Origin: Ananas comosus
Lineage: Eukaryota; Streptophyta; Magnoliopsida; Poales; Bromeliaceae
Length of the DNA stretch: 64,000 nucleotides
Direction: 5' to 3'
Assembly: GCF_001540865.1 (NCBI RefSeq)
Contig: NC_033635.1
Location: 10,357,565 to 10,421,564, forward strand
Shown: piece after piece, positions 24,101 through 36,499 of the stretch
Position numbering within the stretch: position 1 is the stretch's first letter
Layout: each line of letters begins with the position of its first letter
Notes under the pieces: generated by a model
Seen by the model: the letters and a program-made list of their open reading frames with translations, nothing else
What the model was told of the DNA's origin: nothing
Databases searched by the model: none
Program-made: the position numbers and the translations under genes

Positions 24101-24427
24101 GCCGAATTCACCGACCTCGTCCTTCGCGGTTGCGCTACCGACCTAACGACTCACCAGCCGACCTGTCGCCAGGCCGACATTGATATGTACGACACTGTCA
24201 GTTTGTCGGTCGAGCAACGGTTGGCCATGGATGACTTCCGCGAGAAGCATATGACTTACGGTTACTGCTATGATCGCCTGCGATACACTAATCCTCCGGC
24301 AGAGTGCTCAACAGGCCGTGAGGCCGACCTTTTCCTGGAGTCGGGGGAAGCCCGGGGGTTCTCCGACCGCCGCCGTCACCGCTATGCAAAGCGTCATTAC
24401 CGGACGGCGTTAGATGACGCATTTTGA
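21198..24427 (+). CDS. XTH: Xyloglucan endotransglucosylase/hydrolase, XTH27-30 type (GH16)
   Basis: Secreted enzyme that cuts and rejoins xyloglucan in the cell wall. Exons 21198-21408, 21506-21606, 22070-22278 and 23929-24427, all GT-AG, phases consistent; 339 residues. A signal peptide occupies about residues 1-26 ([17 protein letters not shown]). The GH16 active site is [11 protein letters not shown] with E117 as expected nucleophile, D119, and E121 as acid/base; an N-glycosylation site NGS follows at N140, as usual in the family. Residues [15 protein letters not shown] and [19 protein letters not shown] are diagnostic. The C-terminal XET domain carries the conserved [14 protein letters not shown] segment and a basic tail ([12 protein letters not shown]), the extended end of the XTH27-30 group. 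A CTG trinucleotide run abuts the exon 3 acceptor, and a TRIM retroelement sits in intron 3. Whether it is a transferase or hydrolase cannot be read from sequence. Confidence 0.95.
22615..22971 (+). mobile_element. TRIM element in XTH intron 3, 5-bp target duplication
   Basis: The 5' LTR is 22615-22765 (CGTAACGCCCTAATAGTCCC to GGATCATTACA). Directly after it is a degenerate initiator-tRNA-Met primer-binding site, ATTAGTATCAGAGCTG. The shortened 3' LTR runs about 22891-22971. CATCT flanks the element at 22610-22614 and 22972-22976. It lies in the same orientation as the gene and is non-coding. Confidence 0.75.
23400..23465 (-). mobile_element. SINE 3' fragment in XTH intron 3, reverse orientation
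   Basis: A T-run (with an N at 23401) is followed by AGGTAGCATGCGACCTG and TTCGTTTATTTCATTTAGAA, the reverse complement of the 3' end of the SINE at 57482. The 5' part is missing. Confidence 0.6.
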
Positions 24428-25933
24428 TTTGAACTTCATTTAGTTGTGAAAAGAAAAAGTCTTAGGCTATTGGGAAAAGGGGATTATTTTGTGTTTATAG
24501 AGAGAGATGGTATTCATCTTTTCTTCATCATAGATTTCTTATTCCTCTAACATGTTGGGAGGAAACTTATGAATAGCAAATGAATAAACAAGGTGATATG
24601 ATTTTTCCTGGGGCCATGACTTTTTGAAAAGAGGAGAGAGAAAGAGAGGGAGTGAGTTTGAAAAAATTGTTGGTAACTAAGTCTACATAAAGTAAGCCAT
24701 TCACCACATTTCTACATAAAATATTAGTTCTCGAAGTTCAAACTACGCAGATGTATACTACTAAATGGTTCACTGCTTTTACGAGCACCCTCAAATAGTT
24801 TTAATGTTTTGAATAAAATGGTAAACGATTTGTCGCATTTAGAAAGCAGTGATTCATCTGTGTCTCATAATATTTAGGCCTAATTCTATAAATAAGCTTT
24901 TCGAGGGATTATTGTTACAATTATAATAATAGGTCTGAGTTTGGTGCCTCTAGGGTTTGGTTTGGGCAATTATGTCATTCCCTTTTTTGGCCAATGAGGA
25001 GGTTGTTCTCCTTGCCTTCTTGTTTCACACAAAATGGTAAGATTCCTATGAGGTCTCAACTCAAGAATAGGACCAAGTAACATGCAAAAGGACATGAATA
25101 TGTGACTTTCTCTCTCCTAACAAGTGAGAGGAGACCACTAAGAGAGAGAGAGAGAGTGTGTGTGTAATATTGAGATGCAAAAAAAAAAAAAAAGTACATA
25201 GCTGAATAAATCCAAAGAAAACATCTTGTGAGAATAATCAACATATAGCACCAAAAAAAGCAGTTGGTAAAAATCTTAAAAGTTAAAATTTAAGCTAATT
25301 GTTTATTTTAATAAATTTATATTTACACAAATCGCATAAATTACCTTAGTAGCTTAATCAAATAAATTAAAAGGTTAGATAGCAAAATCAAAATTTTTAA
25401 AGATTTAGTAGTCGGATCAAAATAGGTGATAGTTGAGGTAAGTTGTGTAATTTTGTTTCACCCGGAATTTAAGACGGTGTCCGGTTTTATGTACATGAGT
25501 TTCTTTTTTTTTCACACAAACTGAAAACATTCAGATATCAAACAGTAAATTCATGGAAAGCAATCAGAGAATCTAAATTACAGATCAAACAGTAAAAAAC
25601 AAAAAAGGAAGAAGGGTTTATGAAACAATTGCGAAAATTAATGTACAAAAAAAGCAATAGATTGAGGAACATTATTTGATACAAGGATGTGTGTATTAAA
25701 CCAATATCAGCTAAGAAACGCGTAGTTTCATTTCATTTCATGTCTTGTACGGAACTCGGTTTTTTGGCTACTTTTATGAACAAAATAACTAGTATATACT
25801 TACGGTAAGATCAAATCGCACAAATTTATTAATCTAGCATCAATCAAGTGGTTCCTTTTTCAATTTGACTAATAGGAGAGAGGGATTTTGAACTTATCGT
25901 CGATAATTTGCCTTGTTGTAGTCCTACTCTGAA
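24428..25933. other. XTH 3' flank and spacer between the convergent XTH and ASB genes
   Basis: XTH and ASB converge here. AATGAATAAACAAGG near 24580 is a plausible XTH polyadenylation signal region. A partial copy of the CCATTTTGA palindromic MITE family occupies 25262-25460. No additional gene is seen. Confidence 0.5.
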
Positions 25934-28900
25934 TCAAATTTGATTTGAGTCTTCTGGAATGGAGCTGGAGCCTTCGAGATCTTCGATAAGCTTGATGAAG
26001 TTTTGAACCATTGTTTTTCCTTCCGGCGTTATGATGCTTTCCGGATGAAACTGCACTCCCTGCAACTCAAAGAATCAAACAGGCAAATTTATAAAATAAA
26101 TTTATGATCAGAGCAAGAGAAGATTAGGCTGATGTTTTCTTAGTGAGTTGATGCGAATCGTCAAAATTACGCATTTACGTGATATGACAGATATTCCAAC
26201 TTAGCAATTCATCAATCTTTAATGAGTGAAATTTACAACTACCTATTAGCCAATTCAGATTCTTGAGAACATGTGTGAGAGCGTGAAAGTCGGTTTCGTA
26301 TAGCAGGAAAGAGGTGCGTTTGAGATGTTAAATTTTTTAAGTTTCATACTTGATGAAGATAGAAACACAACCACAATAACAGACAGCTGAAACAAGGAAA
26401 AGAAGTTACCAGACCTGGATATGCCTGTACTTCTTGTGTCGGGCAGCCATAACTAGCCCATCTTCCGTCCACGCGACAACCTCTAGAGAGTCACTCGGAA
26501 AACTGTCCTTCTCAATCACAAGGCTATGATATCTTCCAGCCTGAAATGGACTGGACAAAGAGACGGCAGGAGAAAATGCCTTTATAAGTGATAATTATCA
26601 CATCGGCACAAAGTATCACAAAAGAAGCCATAGTTCCGTTAAATGCATAAGCTTAGAGTCGAATCATAGGGTTAGCTCTAACAAGTGATATACATGCTAA
26701 AATTATCTTGATGTTATTATGTCTGTTGCACTGATAATCCGTGATGTTATCAGTATATCTATTCAGATTATTTTGCAAATAGTATTCTGTAAAGAGATTG
26801 GCCATATGGAACAAGAGATTTCAGCATTTAAAAATATGACCTTTAAATTGTATTATTCATGAAGAAAATAAAAGTTTCTGAGTTCAGAAAACGAGAATAC
26901 ACATCGAGCAAAAGCCGCTATTGAAGAGTAAAAAGATGTAAATACAATAATCTTACTTTGGCACACCGGAAAATAGTGTATCAACCAGTTTTTCATCGTA
27001 ATACACCAGCGAGCTCTTCCCGTGTACAACACCAGAAGGAGAGCGTACAATCTTCCCTAAAAGTCAACAGTGATGCACTCAAATTAGAACATCATAAGTG
27101 TCGCCCTGTAAAATCCAACCATTCACGCACAGCCCTTGTAAAATCCGGAAAGCCACATACGCCACCCATAAAAAATGCAGGTTCTTAAAAAAATATGCTT
27201 GTTTAATTATGGGGAGTCAACAAATTCATTAGGGGAAGATGATTTTGTACTGTAAAACGGCTAACAAAGAGGGGCATTGCTGTAAATGCAATGGCAATTT
27301 CACCTCTGTGTTAGAAAATTAGGTTTTGAATAGCATATAAACAAAAGCTCAAATTTTGCAAGAGTACATATGTGAATAAATAATTTTGTAGGGATAAATA
27401 TATGTCACTGTATCTAAATGAGATGAGTTGTATTTGTAAATTGAAATGTAACCATACCTCCAAAAGCCTCTCCAATGCATTGCAAGCCCATACAAACTCC
27501 AAATAAAGGAATAGAAGGCCCCAACTCTAAAACAGTTTGTAAAGAGACTCCTGAATCCTGAGGGGTGCCTTCAAAAAGAGAAAAGAAAATAAATATTCAA
27601 GTTTCTTCATAAAGCAAAGCAAAAATTATCGAGGATTTAAACACTAACCAGGACCTGGAGAAATTAATATCCCTCTTGGTTGTTTCCTAAAAAAACCCAA
27701 GTAAATGATCATCGGCTAATGCATAATGCTTGACTTTTAATTAAAACACCAAAAGTTAACAAACGAAAAAATTTCCAACCTTTTGATTTCTTCAACGGTA
27801 ATTTCATCATTTCGATATACCTCAAAACTAGCTCCCAGGTCGCCCATATACTGCATTATCAAAGATAAAATGCTTTTCTATATCAGCAGCTGGTTCGCCT
27901 AATCTGTCATGCAAGGACCATATGTTTCCAGCTTTCTGCTATTTGCCACGTAAACAGATAAACAATAGAGGAATGTATTGCTTTTATATGTGTTTTTGGG
28001 TATCTCTTTATTACCGCCACAAGCAAAACTGGAGAGAATATCCAATTCTAATGGAATTCATATGTCATGCACTGTAACAGAAAGTGTTACTAAAATGTAA
28101 ATGAAGTTACAGTTAGGGATAGTTGCGCTTGAAGAACTTAAATTCAAAGTACCATCTATTGACTTAGCATTCAAATATGCACACTCAAACAATAGCCTGC
28201 CTTTCTTAACCGTCTCAATAGGTCTGAGCAGATCGCATGAAGAGTAAGCCATCACAAACAGTATCAGGAAAAGATCTTTAACCATAAAAATGAAGGGAAA
28301 TACATGAGGGTGCAGTTCTATAGTGAGATTCAACCAATTTAATTCATTTTATATCCACTCAAGTTCTAACGATACCTGGCATAAATTATAAGTGAAGCTA
28401 TCATAGTTGTCGATCACAATGATCGGTTTCGAATCCTTCTTATAACCATTCGAAACAAATGCTCTTTCTGCCGTTACTGCTTGTATTGGAGCAGTAAAAC
28501 TGCTTCTCCTATTTGATAAAACTCCACTTTTGACCCCTGAAAGAAAAAAGTCAATTACAATGCACTGTAAAAGCTGTAGGAAATAGGGAAATTATATTAT
28601 TCTATGGTGTGCCTCGAATTCTTGGACCCAGTCCATTATGTGATCCGCTACGACACATTTGGGAGAAAAATGCAATTGTGAGAGTTTTTGGAGGTTTGTG
28701 ATGGAAGCATAGGGCTTGGGACGATAGACCTTTTCTCCGATTGGATTAGGATTATTTACCAATATATTCGATGTTGGTGTTCTCCTGATTATTTACCAAG
28801 CATGGAAAATGACAATTTTTTTATCTCTATCATCTGCGAATTTCTTATTCTTATGAAGAGTCAAAGGGCTTGGGCCCAACTCAAAAGCTTAAGCTGATAG

Positions 28901-30016
28901 GTGAAGATTCCCTTACACATTATATGGGAACCAAAATTTTTGTTTCTATTCAATATGTGACTATTTATTCTTAACATTACAAATCAATTAAGCAAGAAAA
29001 GCAAAAGAGTACATTCCAAAGTATAAAAATTGAATTAGGAAAAAGAAGAGCTTGTTATTTCCACGTCCATCATAATCTACCATATTAGAAACAATCATCA
29101 ATGGAACAAAAAAAAAGACGATCTTTAATCGAAAAAATGCAGGAAAAATGCAAGAGTATGCATTCAAAAAGAAATTAGAAAATTTTGGTAAAATCATACA
29201 AAACTTACTTAGACTATGGACTATTTTGAATCGGCGACCCAAACTTTCAAAAGTTTGATTTTACTGCCCAACCTTTTAATTTGTTCGATTTGAGTCAATT
29301 AACGGCACTTTCACTTCAAAATTTAAGCTAATTACTTAATTTAACGAATTTATAATTACAAGAATTTTATTAATCATACTAACTAAATACATAAAGATAA
29401 ACGACGCAATCAAATTTTAAAGTTAAAGTGTCGTTGAATACTCAAATCAAACAAATTAAAGATAATAAAATCAAAATTTTGCAAGGTTGGGTAGCCGAAT
29501 CAAAATGGTCCATAATTCTGGTAAGTTTTGTACGTTTTTACCGAGAAAGTTTTACTTTATCTTTCCAATCCCTTTACACTCTACCATATTACAGACAACG
29601 ATAAACAACTCCTCTCAATCGATCGAACCCTAATCCCCAATCCCCAACACATTAAACAACGAAAAAGATCTCTAATAAAAAATGCAGGAAAAGTGCAATT
29701 AAACTGAATTAGAAGAAGCTCTACTTCATCTTTCCAAATCCACCATAGTCCACCTTATTAGAAGCAATTATCAGCTCCTCTCAATCGATCGATCAAGCCC
29801 CAATTCCCAATCCCCAACGCATAAAAAAGGGGGAAAATATCATGTTTCTAATCGAAAAATGCGGGGAAAAAAGGGGATGAGGATCGATTACTCGTCGGAT
29901 CGGCAACAGGGGCTAGGGCGGGGGATCGCGCATGGCGGGGCGGGGCCGCGGCTAGGGTTTGGGGATCGGGGTAGGGTTTGGAGGAGGAGAGGAGGGATCG
30001 GAGAGTGAGAATCGCC

Positions 30017-30018
<2 letters not shown>
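25934..30018 (-). CDS. ASB: Anthranilate synthase beta subunit (glutamine amidotransferase), plastid
   Basis: Releases ammonia from glutamine and passes it to the alpha subunit, which makes anthranilate from chorismate, the first step of tryptophan and indole-auxin precursor synthesis in plastids. Eight exons: 30018-29892, 28536-28376, 27850-27780, 27686-27649, 27568-27458, 27056-26957, 26550-26415 and 26059-25934; all GT-AG, phases checked; 289 residues, close to the usual 270-290. A Ser/Pro/Arg-rich transit peptide covers roughly the first 55 residues. Class I amidotransferase features: [19 protein letters not shown], the oxyanion strand ILISPGPG, nucleophile C158 in [12 protein letters not shown], and H253/E255 in GVQFHPES, so the catalytic triad is intact. 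[11 protein letters not shown] and [20 protein letters not shown] match plant ASB. Nothing suggests loss of function. Confidence 0.96.
29205..29545. mobile_element. Palindromic MITE (CCATTTTGA family) in ASB intron 1
   Basis: The whole 340 bp is an imperfect inverted repeat: GACTATTTTGAATCGGC..CCCAA on the left and TTGGGTAGCCGAATCAAAATGG on the right. Related copies lie at 25262-25460 (part), 30160-30440, 31195-31560 and 45655-46010. Confidence 0.65.

Positions 30019-30053
<35 letters not shown>
30019..30053 (-). repeat. (GA)n tract touching the ASB start codon
   Basis: Read on the coding strand it is a (TC)n run ending directly at ATG, so the end of the 5' leader is almost pure pyrimidine. 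The length is likely to vary between individuals. Confidence 0.7.
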
Positions 30054-30055
<2 letters not shown>

Positions 30056-30093
30056 GGTGGAGAGCGTAGTTGAGCATCTCTCGTTCTCTCTTT

Positions 30094-30704
30094 GGTTAAA
30101 ATGTATAGATACACCTAAACTTTAACCATATTTGAAATTACCCCCCTGAACTTTTTAAAGTAAAAGCGTACCCAATTTATCTCAACTATAAATTATTTTA
30201 AATTATCTAATTAATTTTTTAAAAACTTTTAATTTACTATCCAACATTTCAATTTATTATATTTGAGATTAAAATTTAAGCTTATTACTTACTTTAAAAA
30301 ATTTATAATTGCGAGAATTACGTGACATTAAAATTTTCAAGTCAAAGTGTTGTTGACCGACTTGAATTAGATAAATTGAAATTTTGGTACCACCTCAAAA
30401 TGGTCCATAGTTCGGATAATTTTGTATGTTATTTTTTTAAAAAAATTTAATTTACATCCTTTTTAATTATTAACTGTCTGATTTAACTTCTTTTGTTAGC
30501 AATTTTAAAAGTTCTAATAGAATTAAAATAAATGTTCATAAAAAATATACGTGATTAAAAATTACTTTAGCCAAAACAGAGGCCACGTGCATCTCTCGTG
30601 GATGTTTGCATGTAATAAATAAAAGGGGTCTAAATCAAATAACAAAATTTAGGGAGTGAAATTCAAAATTGGTTAAAGCTTAGGGGTGTCTATACATTTT
30701 AACC
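30094..30704. mobile_element. TIR element directly upstream of ASB
   Basis: GGTTAAAATGTATAGATACA on the left and its counterpart TGTCTATACATTTTAACC on the right form terminal repeats of about 50 bp that also share CTTTAACCA. A CCATTTTGA-family MITE (30160-30440) is nested inside. No clear target duplication (T-rich flanks). The left end is only 76 bp from the ASB ATG. Confidence 0.65.
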
Positions 30705-31194
30705 TTTTTTTTAAAAAAAGTTCGTTGACTTTTCAACCGTCACACACGAAGAGCACCTTTTGCCCGTAGTCAACTCTCCTGCGTTGACTAACACTACGAA
30801 TATTTTAGGAAAAAGTATAAATGAGTAAAAATAAATAAATAAATAATTTTAATGAAAAATTTTCCAACAATAATGACGAGTCCCTGATCCTCCGCTGTTA
30901 TATATCAATTTTACTTTTATTTTCAAATTTTAGTATTAAAAATATTTAATAAATATTTGAATGGATATAAATTTAACGCATGGTGTTGTTATCTGTTTGA
31001 CGCTCTCCACTGAAATTTTTATTTGAAAAAAAAAATCATTCAATGCGAGTAGGTACGTGTAATGTGGGTCGTATCGTGTCGAACTTTCGTTTTAACCGGC
31101 CGGTACCTGCCACACTGCGCGGCACGGCATTGAATTTAGTTCGTACTTTGTCACGTCATATTCGTGCTTTCGTTAGTTTTTTTTTATTTTTTAC

Positions 31195-31560
31195 AAAAAA
31201 TAAAAAAAAATACATAACTTATCTAAACTATAAACCATTTTAAGCTGATTATTCAATCTTTTAAAAATTTAATTTTACTATTTAATATTTTAATTTATTT
31301 GATTTAAATCAGACAACGGCACTGTAAGTTTAAAATTTGAATGCGTCGTTTATTTTTATAAATTTAATTAGTATACTTCATATAATTTTTGTGACTATAA
31401 ATTTTTTAAACCAGGCAATTAGTTTAAATTTTGATGTGAATGCCGCTGAGTGACTCAAATTAAAAAAATTAAAAAATTGCGTAGCAAAACAAAAATTTTG
31501 ACAGGTCGAACGGTCAGCTCAAAATGATTCATAGTTTTAGTAAGTACAGTACGTTTTTTA
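31195..31560. mobile_element. Palindromic MITE, CCATTTTGA family
   Basis: AAACTATAAACCATTTTAAG on the left pairs with TCAAAATGATTCATAGTTTTA on the right. The interior has AACGGCACTGTAAG and the inverted TGCCGCTGAGTG. Non-coding. Confidence 0.6.
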
Positions 31561-32149
31561 TCGTTTCAAAATTGAACTGAATCGCATTAATATAGTGACT
31601 TTATCTGAAGTAATTTTGTCGAAATATAATCCGGATGCGGATATTAACGGATAATATCGGTACGTGGATATTACCGTCCCCCTTACATATTACTGTACAC
31701 ATCAATGTATAATACTACTAAATAAATCTGGATTTTCGTATTCATATTTATTTCTTATGGATATCATATTTGCGCCTATATCTGACCGGAATTTGGATGC
31801 GGGTATCAACGGACAATATCCGATCCGCTTTCGCCCCTACCGAAGCTCCACTAACCTCGATACATTTGCATCCTTTGCCATGTATGATGGATGTATCAAG
31901 TACACTTGTACACCGGGTGCACGGAATAATTTGTTCATGGTCGTAGAACACGCGGCTACCGACCAAGGAAAACGTACACCGAGGGGCGAGAGGAAAGTCA
32001 ACACGGAACGGGGAAACGGGAAACGCGTTTCTTCGTTTTTGTTTTATGGTCCTTTGGGGAAACGCGTTCGCCGCTACTGGTTTGAGATCCGGCGAACGGA
32101 TGCTTTTCCCAAAATGCCCCTAGGGGTGGGAAGCATTGGATTTTTGAAA
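31561..32149. other. Degenerate repeat-derived spacer
   Basis: Contains CGGATATTAACGG-type pieces resembling foldback arms and a CACCGGGTGCACGGAATAAT segment shared with 6390. A 166-codon open frame crosses this region and the edge of the next transposon, has no ATG start and no recognisable domain, so it is not called. Confidence 0.45.
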
Positions 32150-32158
32150 AAATTATAT

Positions 32159-33842
32159 GGCTAAATTACAAAACAATTTTAGGCAAATTTGTATAAAAAA
32201 TTTATTAGTTTTGAGATTTTGCAAAAATAGACTGTTTTTTTGAATTTTGCAGATTCAGGCTAAATTTTTAGAAAACTGATCAAAATATCCTTATCCTTTT
32301 TTTTTCTCTCTCTTTTTTTTTTTCACTTGTTCTTTTTTTTTTCTCTCTCCGAGGAGACGCAGGCGGAGGCGGCCTGCCTCGCCTCTGTCCCACGCACCCT
32401 CGCCCTCACCTGTGCACCATCCTTCTACCTTCCTCGCCTCCAACCGCATCGAGGCCGCGTCTCGACCTCCTTTTTTTNCAACCCTCCACCACCGCCTTTT
32501 CGGTTTTTTACAAAAGTTGAAAAGGTATCGTTACGCCATTTTTTTCTCCTTTTTTTTTTCTTCTTGTTCTTTTTTTTTTTTCTCTTCAACCCTCATCTAC
32601 CACCTCTGTAACCCTCCAAAATGGTAACAAAGACAATGCTGCATTCTCTTCCTCCGCCTTCGCCAGCACAGGCACCGACGCTGGTGCCAGAGAAGGAGGA
32701 CTCGAAGCGAGTGCGGGTGAGAGCGGAGCTATGGAAAAAATATGCAGAAACTAAAAAATAAAAAAATAAAGAATAAAATATAAAAAATAGTTATTCCTAC
32801 AAGAAAAATAAAGTTGAATTTGCACAGTTTCAAAAAAATATTGCACTATTTTAAGATAACGTTGTACTATTTTAAAAAAAGTTTACACTACTAGAGAGAA
32901 ATATATACTTTTTTTTTTATAAAAATTACACTCTTTAAACGAAAATTGTATTATTTAGACAAAAATTATACTATTTTTTCTCCTCCTCATCCGCTTTCTT
33001 GCCAAATAATGAAATTTTCGTTAAAACAGTACAACTATCATTCAAAAAGTATAATTTTCATCCAAAAAAATATATTTTTCCTCTCAAATAAATTTTTTTT
33101 AAAAATAATGCAACGTTCCCCTGAAATAGTGCAACATTCTTCTGAAATAGTCCAAATTCATCTTCTTCTTTTCTCTTTGATTTTTTATTTTTTTATAGAA
33201 AAAAATATTTTTCTTTATATTCTATTCTTTACTTTTTTTTTCTCTATATTTTTTTTTTTCGGCTCTGCTCTTTTTTGAAATCTCTTATCCAAATATTGGA
33301 ATGCAAATCTGACTTATATCTTTATTCGGAGAGAAAGAAAAAAATGAACGACAGCAAAAAAAAGAGAGAGAAAAAGAAATAAGGGTATTTTGGTCAGTTT
33401 TTTAAAAAATTCGATCCGAATCTGCAAAATCCAAAAAAGCGACTTACTTTTGCAAAAGCTGAAAACTAATAGATTTTCTATGCAAATTGGCCAAGTTTTT
33501 ATGTAAATATTCATTTTTTTTACTTTTAAAATTTTATATTTTATTTTTAAAAATTTTAAAAATATTTTTAGAGGGTACAATATTAATAAAGAGGGCAAAA
33601 TGATCAAATTACCTTTATTTTTTTGTAAGAACAAAATTAATATATTTTTATTATTTTGAAGGACATTTTCAGTATAAATTATAAGAAATGGAAATGGACG
33701 GTATAATGATGGAACTCTGATGGAGGAAAGTTAAATGCAACAACTTGAAATGTTAAGTAAGTAAAATATAGATTTTTGAAAATTAGCAAAAAAAAAGCAA
33801 AAAAAGTGAGTGTTTATAAAAAAAATTTTCTGTAATTTAGCC
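32159..33842. mobile_element. Mutator-like (Pack-MULE-like) element, 9-bp target duplication
   Basis: Ends GGCTAAATTACA and TGTAATTTAGCC are inverted; AAATTATAT flanks both sides exactly (32150-32158 and 33843-33851), the 9-bp duplication of Mutator elements. Inner arms match over more than 100 bp (left TTTTGCAGATTC and CTGATCAAAATA; right TATTTTGGTCAG and GAATCTGCAAAA). The right arm is interrupted at about 33505-33810. The interior has two GC-rich segments (32350-32480 and 32640-32735) unlike the AT-rich rest, possibly captured gene pieces. No transposase; an N at 32478. Confidence 0.75.
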
Positions 33843-33853
33843 AAATTATATTC

Positions 33854-36499
33854 TGTCACGCCCGGGTATCAGCGGAAGCATATCCGGTACGTGCACAGAC
33901 CCGCCATACACCTACAGTATATAAGGCGTCTACAAGAAAGCAAGTCGATAGGAGTAAAATATAGAAAAATCCTATCTTGATATCAGAGCAAAGTATAAGT
34001 CCCTAATACTATCAACAGAGGAACAAAAAGTAACCAATCCAAAAAAAATTCCACATCATGGAGAAGTATAACAACTATAATTTCAGGTTCCAGAACTCAT
34101 ATACATCACAGGGTACACAAAATATCTGTACAATGGTAGTCTCTCTATACACTGGACATCACCCTCGGTAGTAGCCCGAGTAGCAAGGTGATCGACTAGC
34201 AAGCCCCTAGCAATGTCTAGCTAGACGCAACTCCCTTACCACGATCCCTAGCCTCTCCTGTAGATGGCTCTGTAAAAACAACAATAAAATAGGCGTGAGA
34301 ACTATTAACAATAGTTCCCAGTGGGTAAGCCACCAGCCTCGACGAATTACACCACTAGGCTCATGATGTACTAAATGAAAGTAAAAGCGATAATTGCATG
34401 ATATCTATATGCAAGGCTAGCAGGCAATAGGCATGTAATCAACATGTAATCATGATTTCTGCACTAATGAATCAACTGAATAATAGAAGTATAGCAACTA
34501 CTATAAACATGAATATAAACATGGATGTGTAAGTAAATACTGTACACTATAACTGATGAGCATTAATTACTGTCCTTTGTCATTTAGTACTTTTATTTCA
34601 TTCATAAGGATCTACCCAAGATAGTCCAGCTTGTGCCGTGCCTAATGGCCCCGTGGTAGTATACACTCCCCACGGCAATCCACTTCGGCACCCAATCCCG
34701 CACGGGCGAGCAACTGTCGCGTAGGCCAACTCCGGAGTGCCGGCTTGTAGGGAGCTACCCTCACAAGCGTGTGCGAATGAGCACGATGGCAAGCAAGCAA
34801 AGTCCATAATCCAATACATCTCAATCATCACGTTTTATCTTGCAATGTTCTCACTCTCGATCCTTTGATCGGAATTTCAATATAGCAGATATTGAACATA
34901 GCTAGTATCCACTAAATTAGTAATTATGTAAGAGTAATGCTAATTTACTTATAGCATTAGAAACTTTCCACTATCATAGCACTATGGTTATAGTCACAAA
35001 GCATGTCATTGTTCTCTACTTTATAAGATTGTTATTGTTCTCTACTTTAAGAACATACTAGATTGTTCATGAATCATTCAACTGAGCCAAACATAAACAT
35101 GTTTACTTCTATGCATGCATTTCTCTACTTAAGAAAGATTTCAATTCACTACACATACATATATCAACTATGATGGTGATAATGTCCTGAATCTATGTCG
35201 ATTTCCAAGTTACGCCAAATGCATTCATATGCTATTTCTATAATATCATATAGAACATAGGAGAGCTTCACTTGCTCTGGTTAGGTCAAACTCATCTATT
35301 ACTAGGCTCAAATCAGCCCAAATGAGTCTCAAGATTTAGCTCACTAGACCTCGACTCGGCTGAAAACGAAACGTAAGAATCGCGTCACCACGATTACTAA
35401 AAGTCCAATTTCGGCAAAACTCTTAATTAGAATAAGATAGTAACTTGAATCCCTGTTTTGGTACACTGTAGTACCTTACGTTTAACCTCCAGAAGCGCTC
35501 ACAAGTCAGCAGCAGGCAATCCAACGGTCGATTGCACCTTTGCTGCGAGCAATAGCCAAACGGCATCAATAAGCTTGTGTACAAGCTACTATAATCGAAT
35601 TCTTACTAAATCAGTTTTAGAACTGAAATTCTTGCTTACCTCAGGTTAGAACACCTTCTAAACCAGTTTCCAAGGTCACCAAATGAGCTCAATTAACTCG
35701 GAAACCTACTGCGAACAACGACCCCAAAATCAGCTTTTTATCGTTGAATTAGTACCCAAACAAAGAAGAAAGAAAGTAGTTTACCTTCTTAAACCATAAA
35801 CTCAGTCCCAACTGAGTTAATCAACAATATCTGACCCTATTACAGCAGCAAATCCACCTTTCTCTCAGCTGAACAACAACAACCCAAAATCAGCACTTGA
35901 CTCGACTATTAAAGCATCGATTGAGGAATAATTGAGTCGATTACCTTCTCAAGCTTCCAACCAGCACCCTACTGGTTCAGAGCTGCGAAAAACCTTCCAG
36001 AACACTCTCTTACACGTCCACGGAAGCTCTGCGACGCTCGCAAACAGCGAAGAACAGGCGAGGCGACAAAAACGAGCTAATTCGGCGATTTCTATGTAGA
36101 GAGAGAAAAAACCCTAGTGAGAGAGAGAGAAGAAGGTGGAAGAACAATCCTCTGAGCTCCAGCAACCTCTACTGAGCTCCTACAGTTGTGCTGGGCATAA
36201 GGGATAAGAACAGGAAGCAAAGAGACCAAAAAAATCTTGCTGCCACGCACCTGCTGCAGCTGCTGCTTGCTGTACCGGTACAGCATAATACCTGTACCGG
36301 TACAGCATAATGCCTGTACCGGTACACAATGCAAAATTCGAAGATAATGCTACAGCAATGCACTTTCTTACTTTTGGCCATCCAATCATTCTCTAACTTA
36401 TCCAAAAACTTGCCCAAGCCTTTTAGAACATGTCGGATAGATCCACATATCCTTCCTCATACTCGAACTTCGCAATTTGCAAAAATTCAGTGTATTACA
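33854..36499 (+). mobile_element. Solo LTR, 2646 bp, 5-bp target duplication TATTC
   Basis: Begins TGTCACGCCCGGGTATCAGC and ends GTGTATTACA (TG..CA). TATTC flanks both sides exactly (33849-33853 and 36500-36504). No second LTR, primer-binding site or gag-pol is seen, so this is a solo LTR left by recombination. The great length suggests a Ty3/Gypsy Tekay/Del-like family, which is inference. Near the 3' end a palindrome CTGTACCGGTACAG repeats three times at 22-bp spacing (36270, 36292, 36314). Several open frames inside (for example 34598-34831) are non-coding. Confidence 0.85.

Noticed and set aside
31664..32164. 166-codon plus-strand open frame
   Set aside because: No ATG at its start, no domain, and it crosses the left edge of the MULE at 32159.
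32412..32627. Open frames in the Pack-MULE-like element
   Set aside because: Poly-T and Phe-rich translations with an N inside; no transposase or known domain.
34598..34831. 77-codon open frame with cysteines
   Set aside because: Lies wholly inside the solo LTR, with no signal of coding selection.
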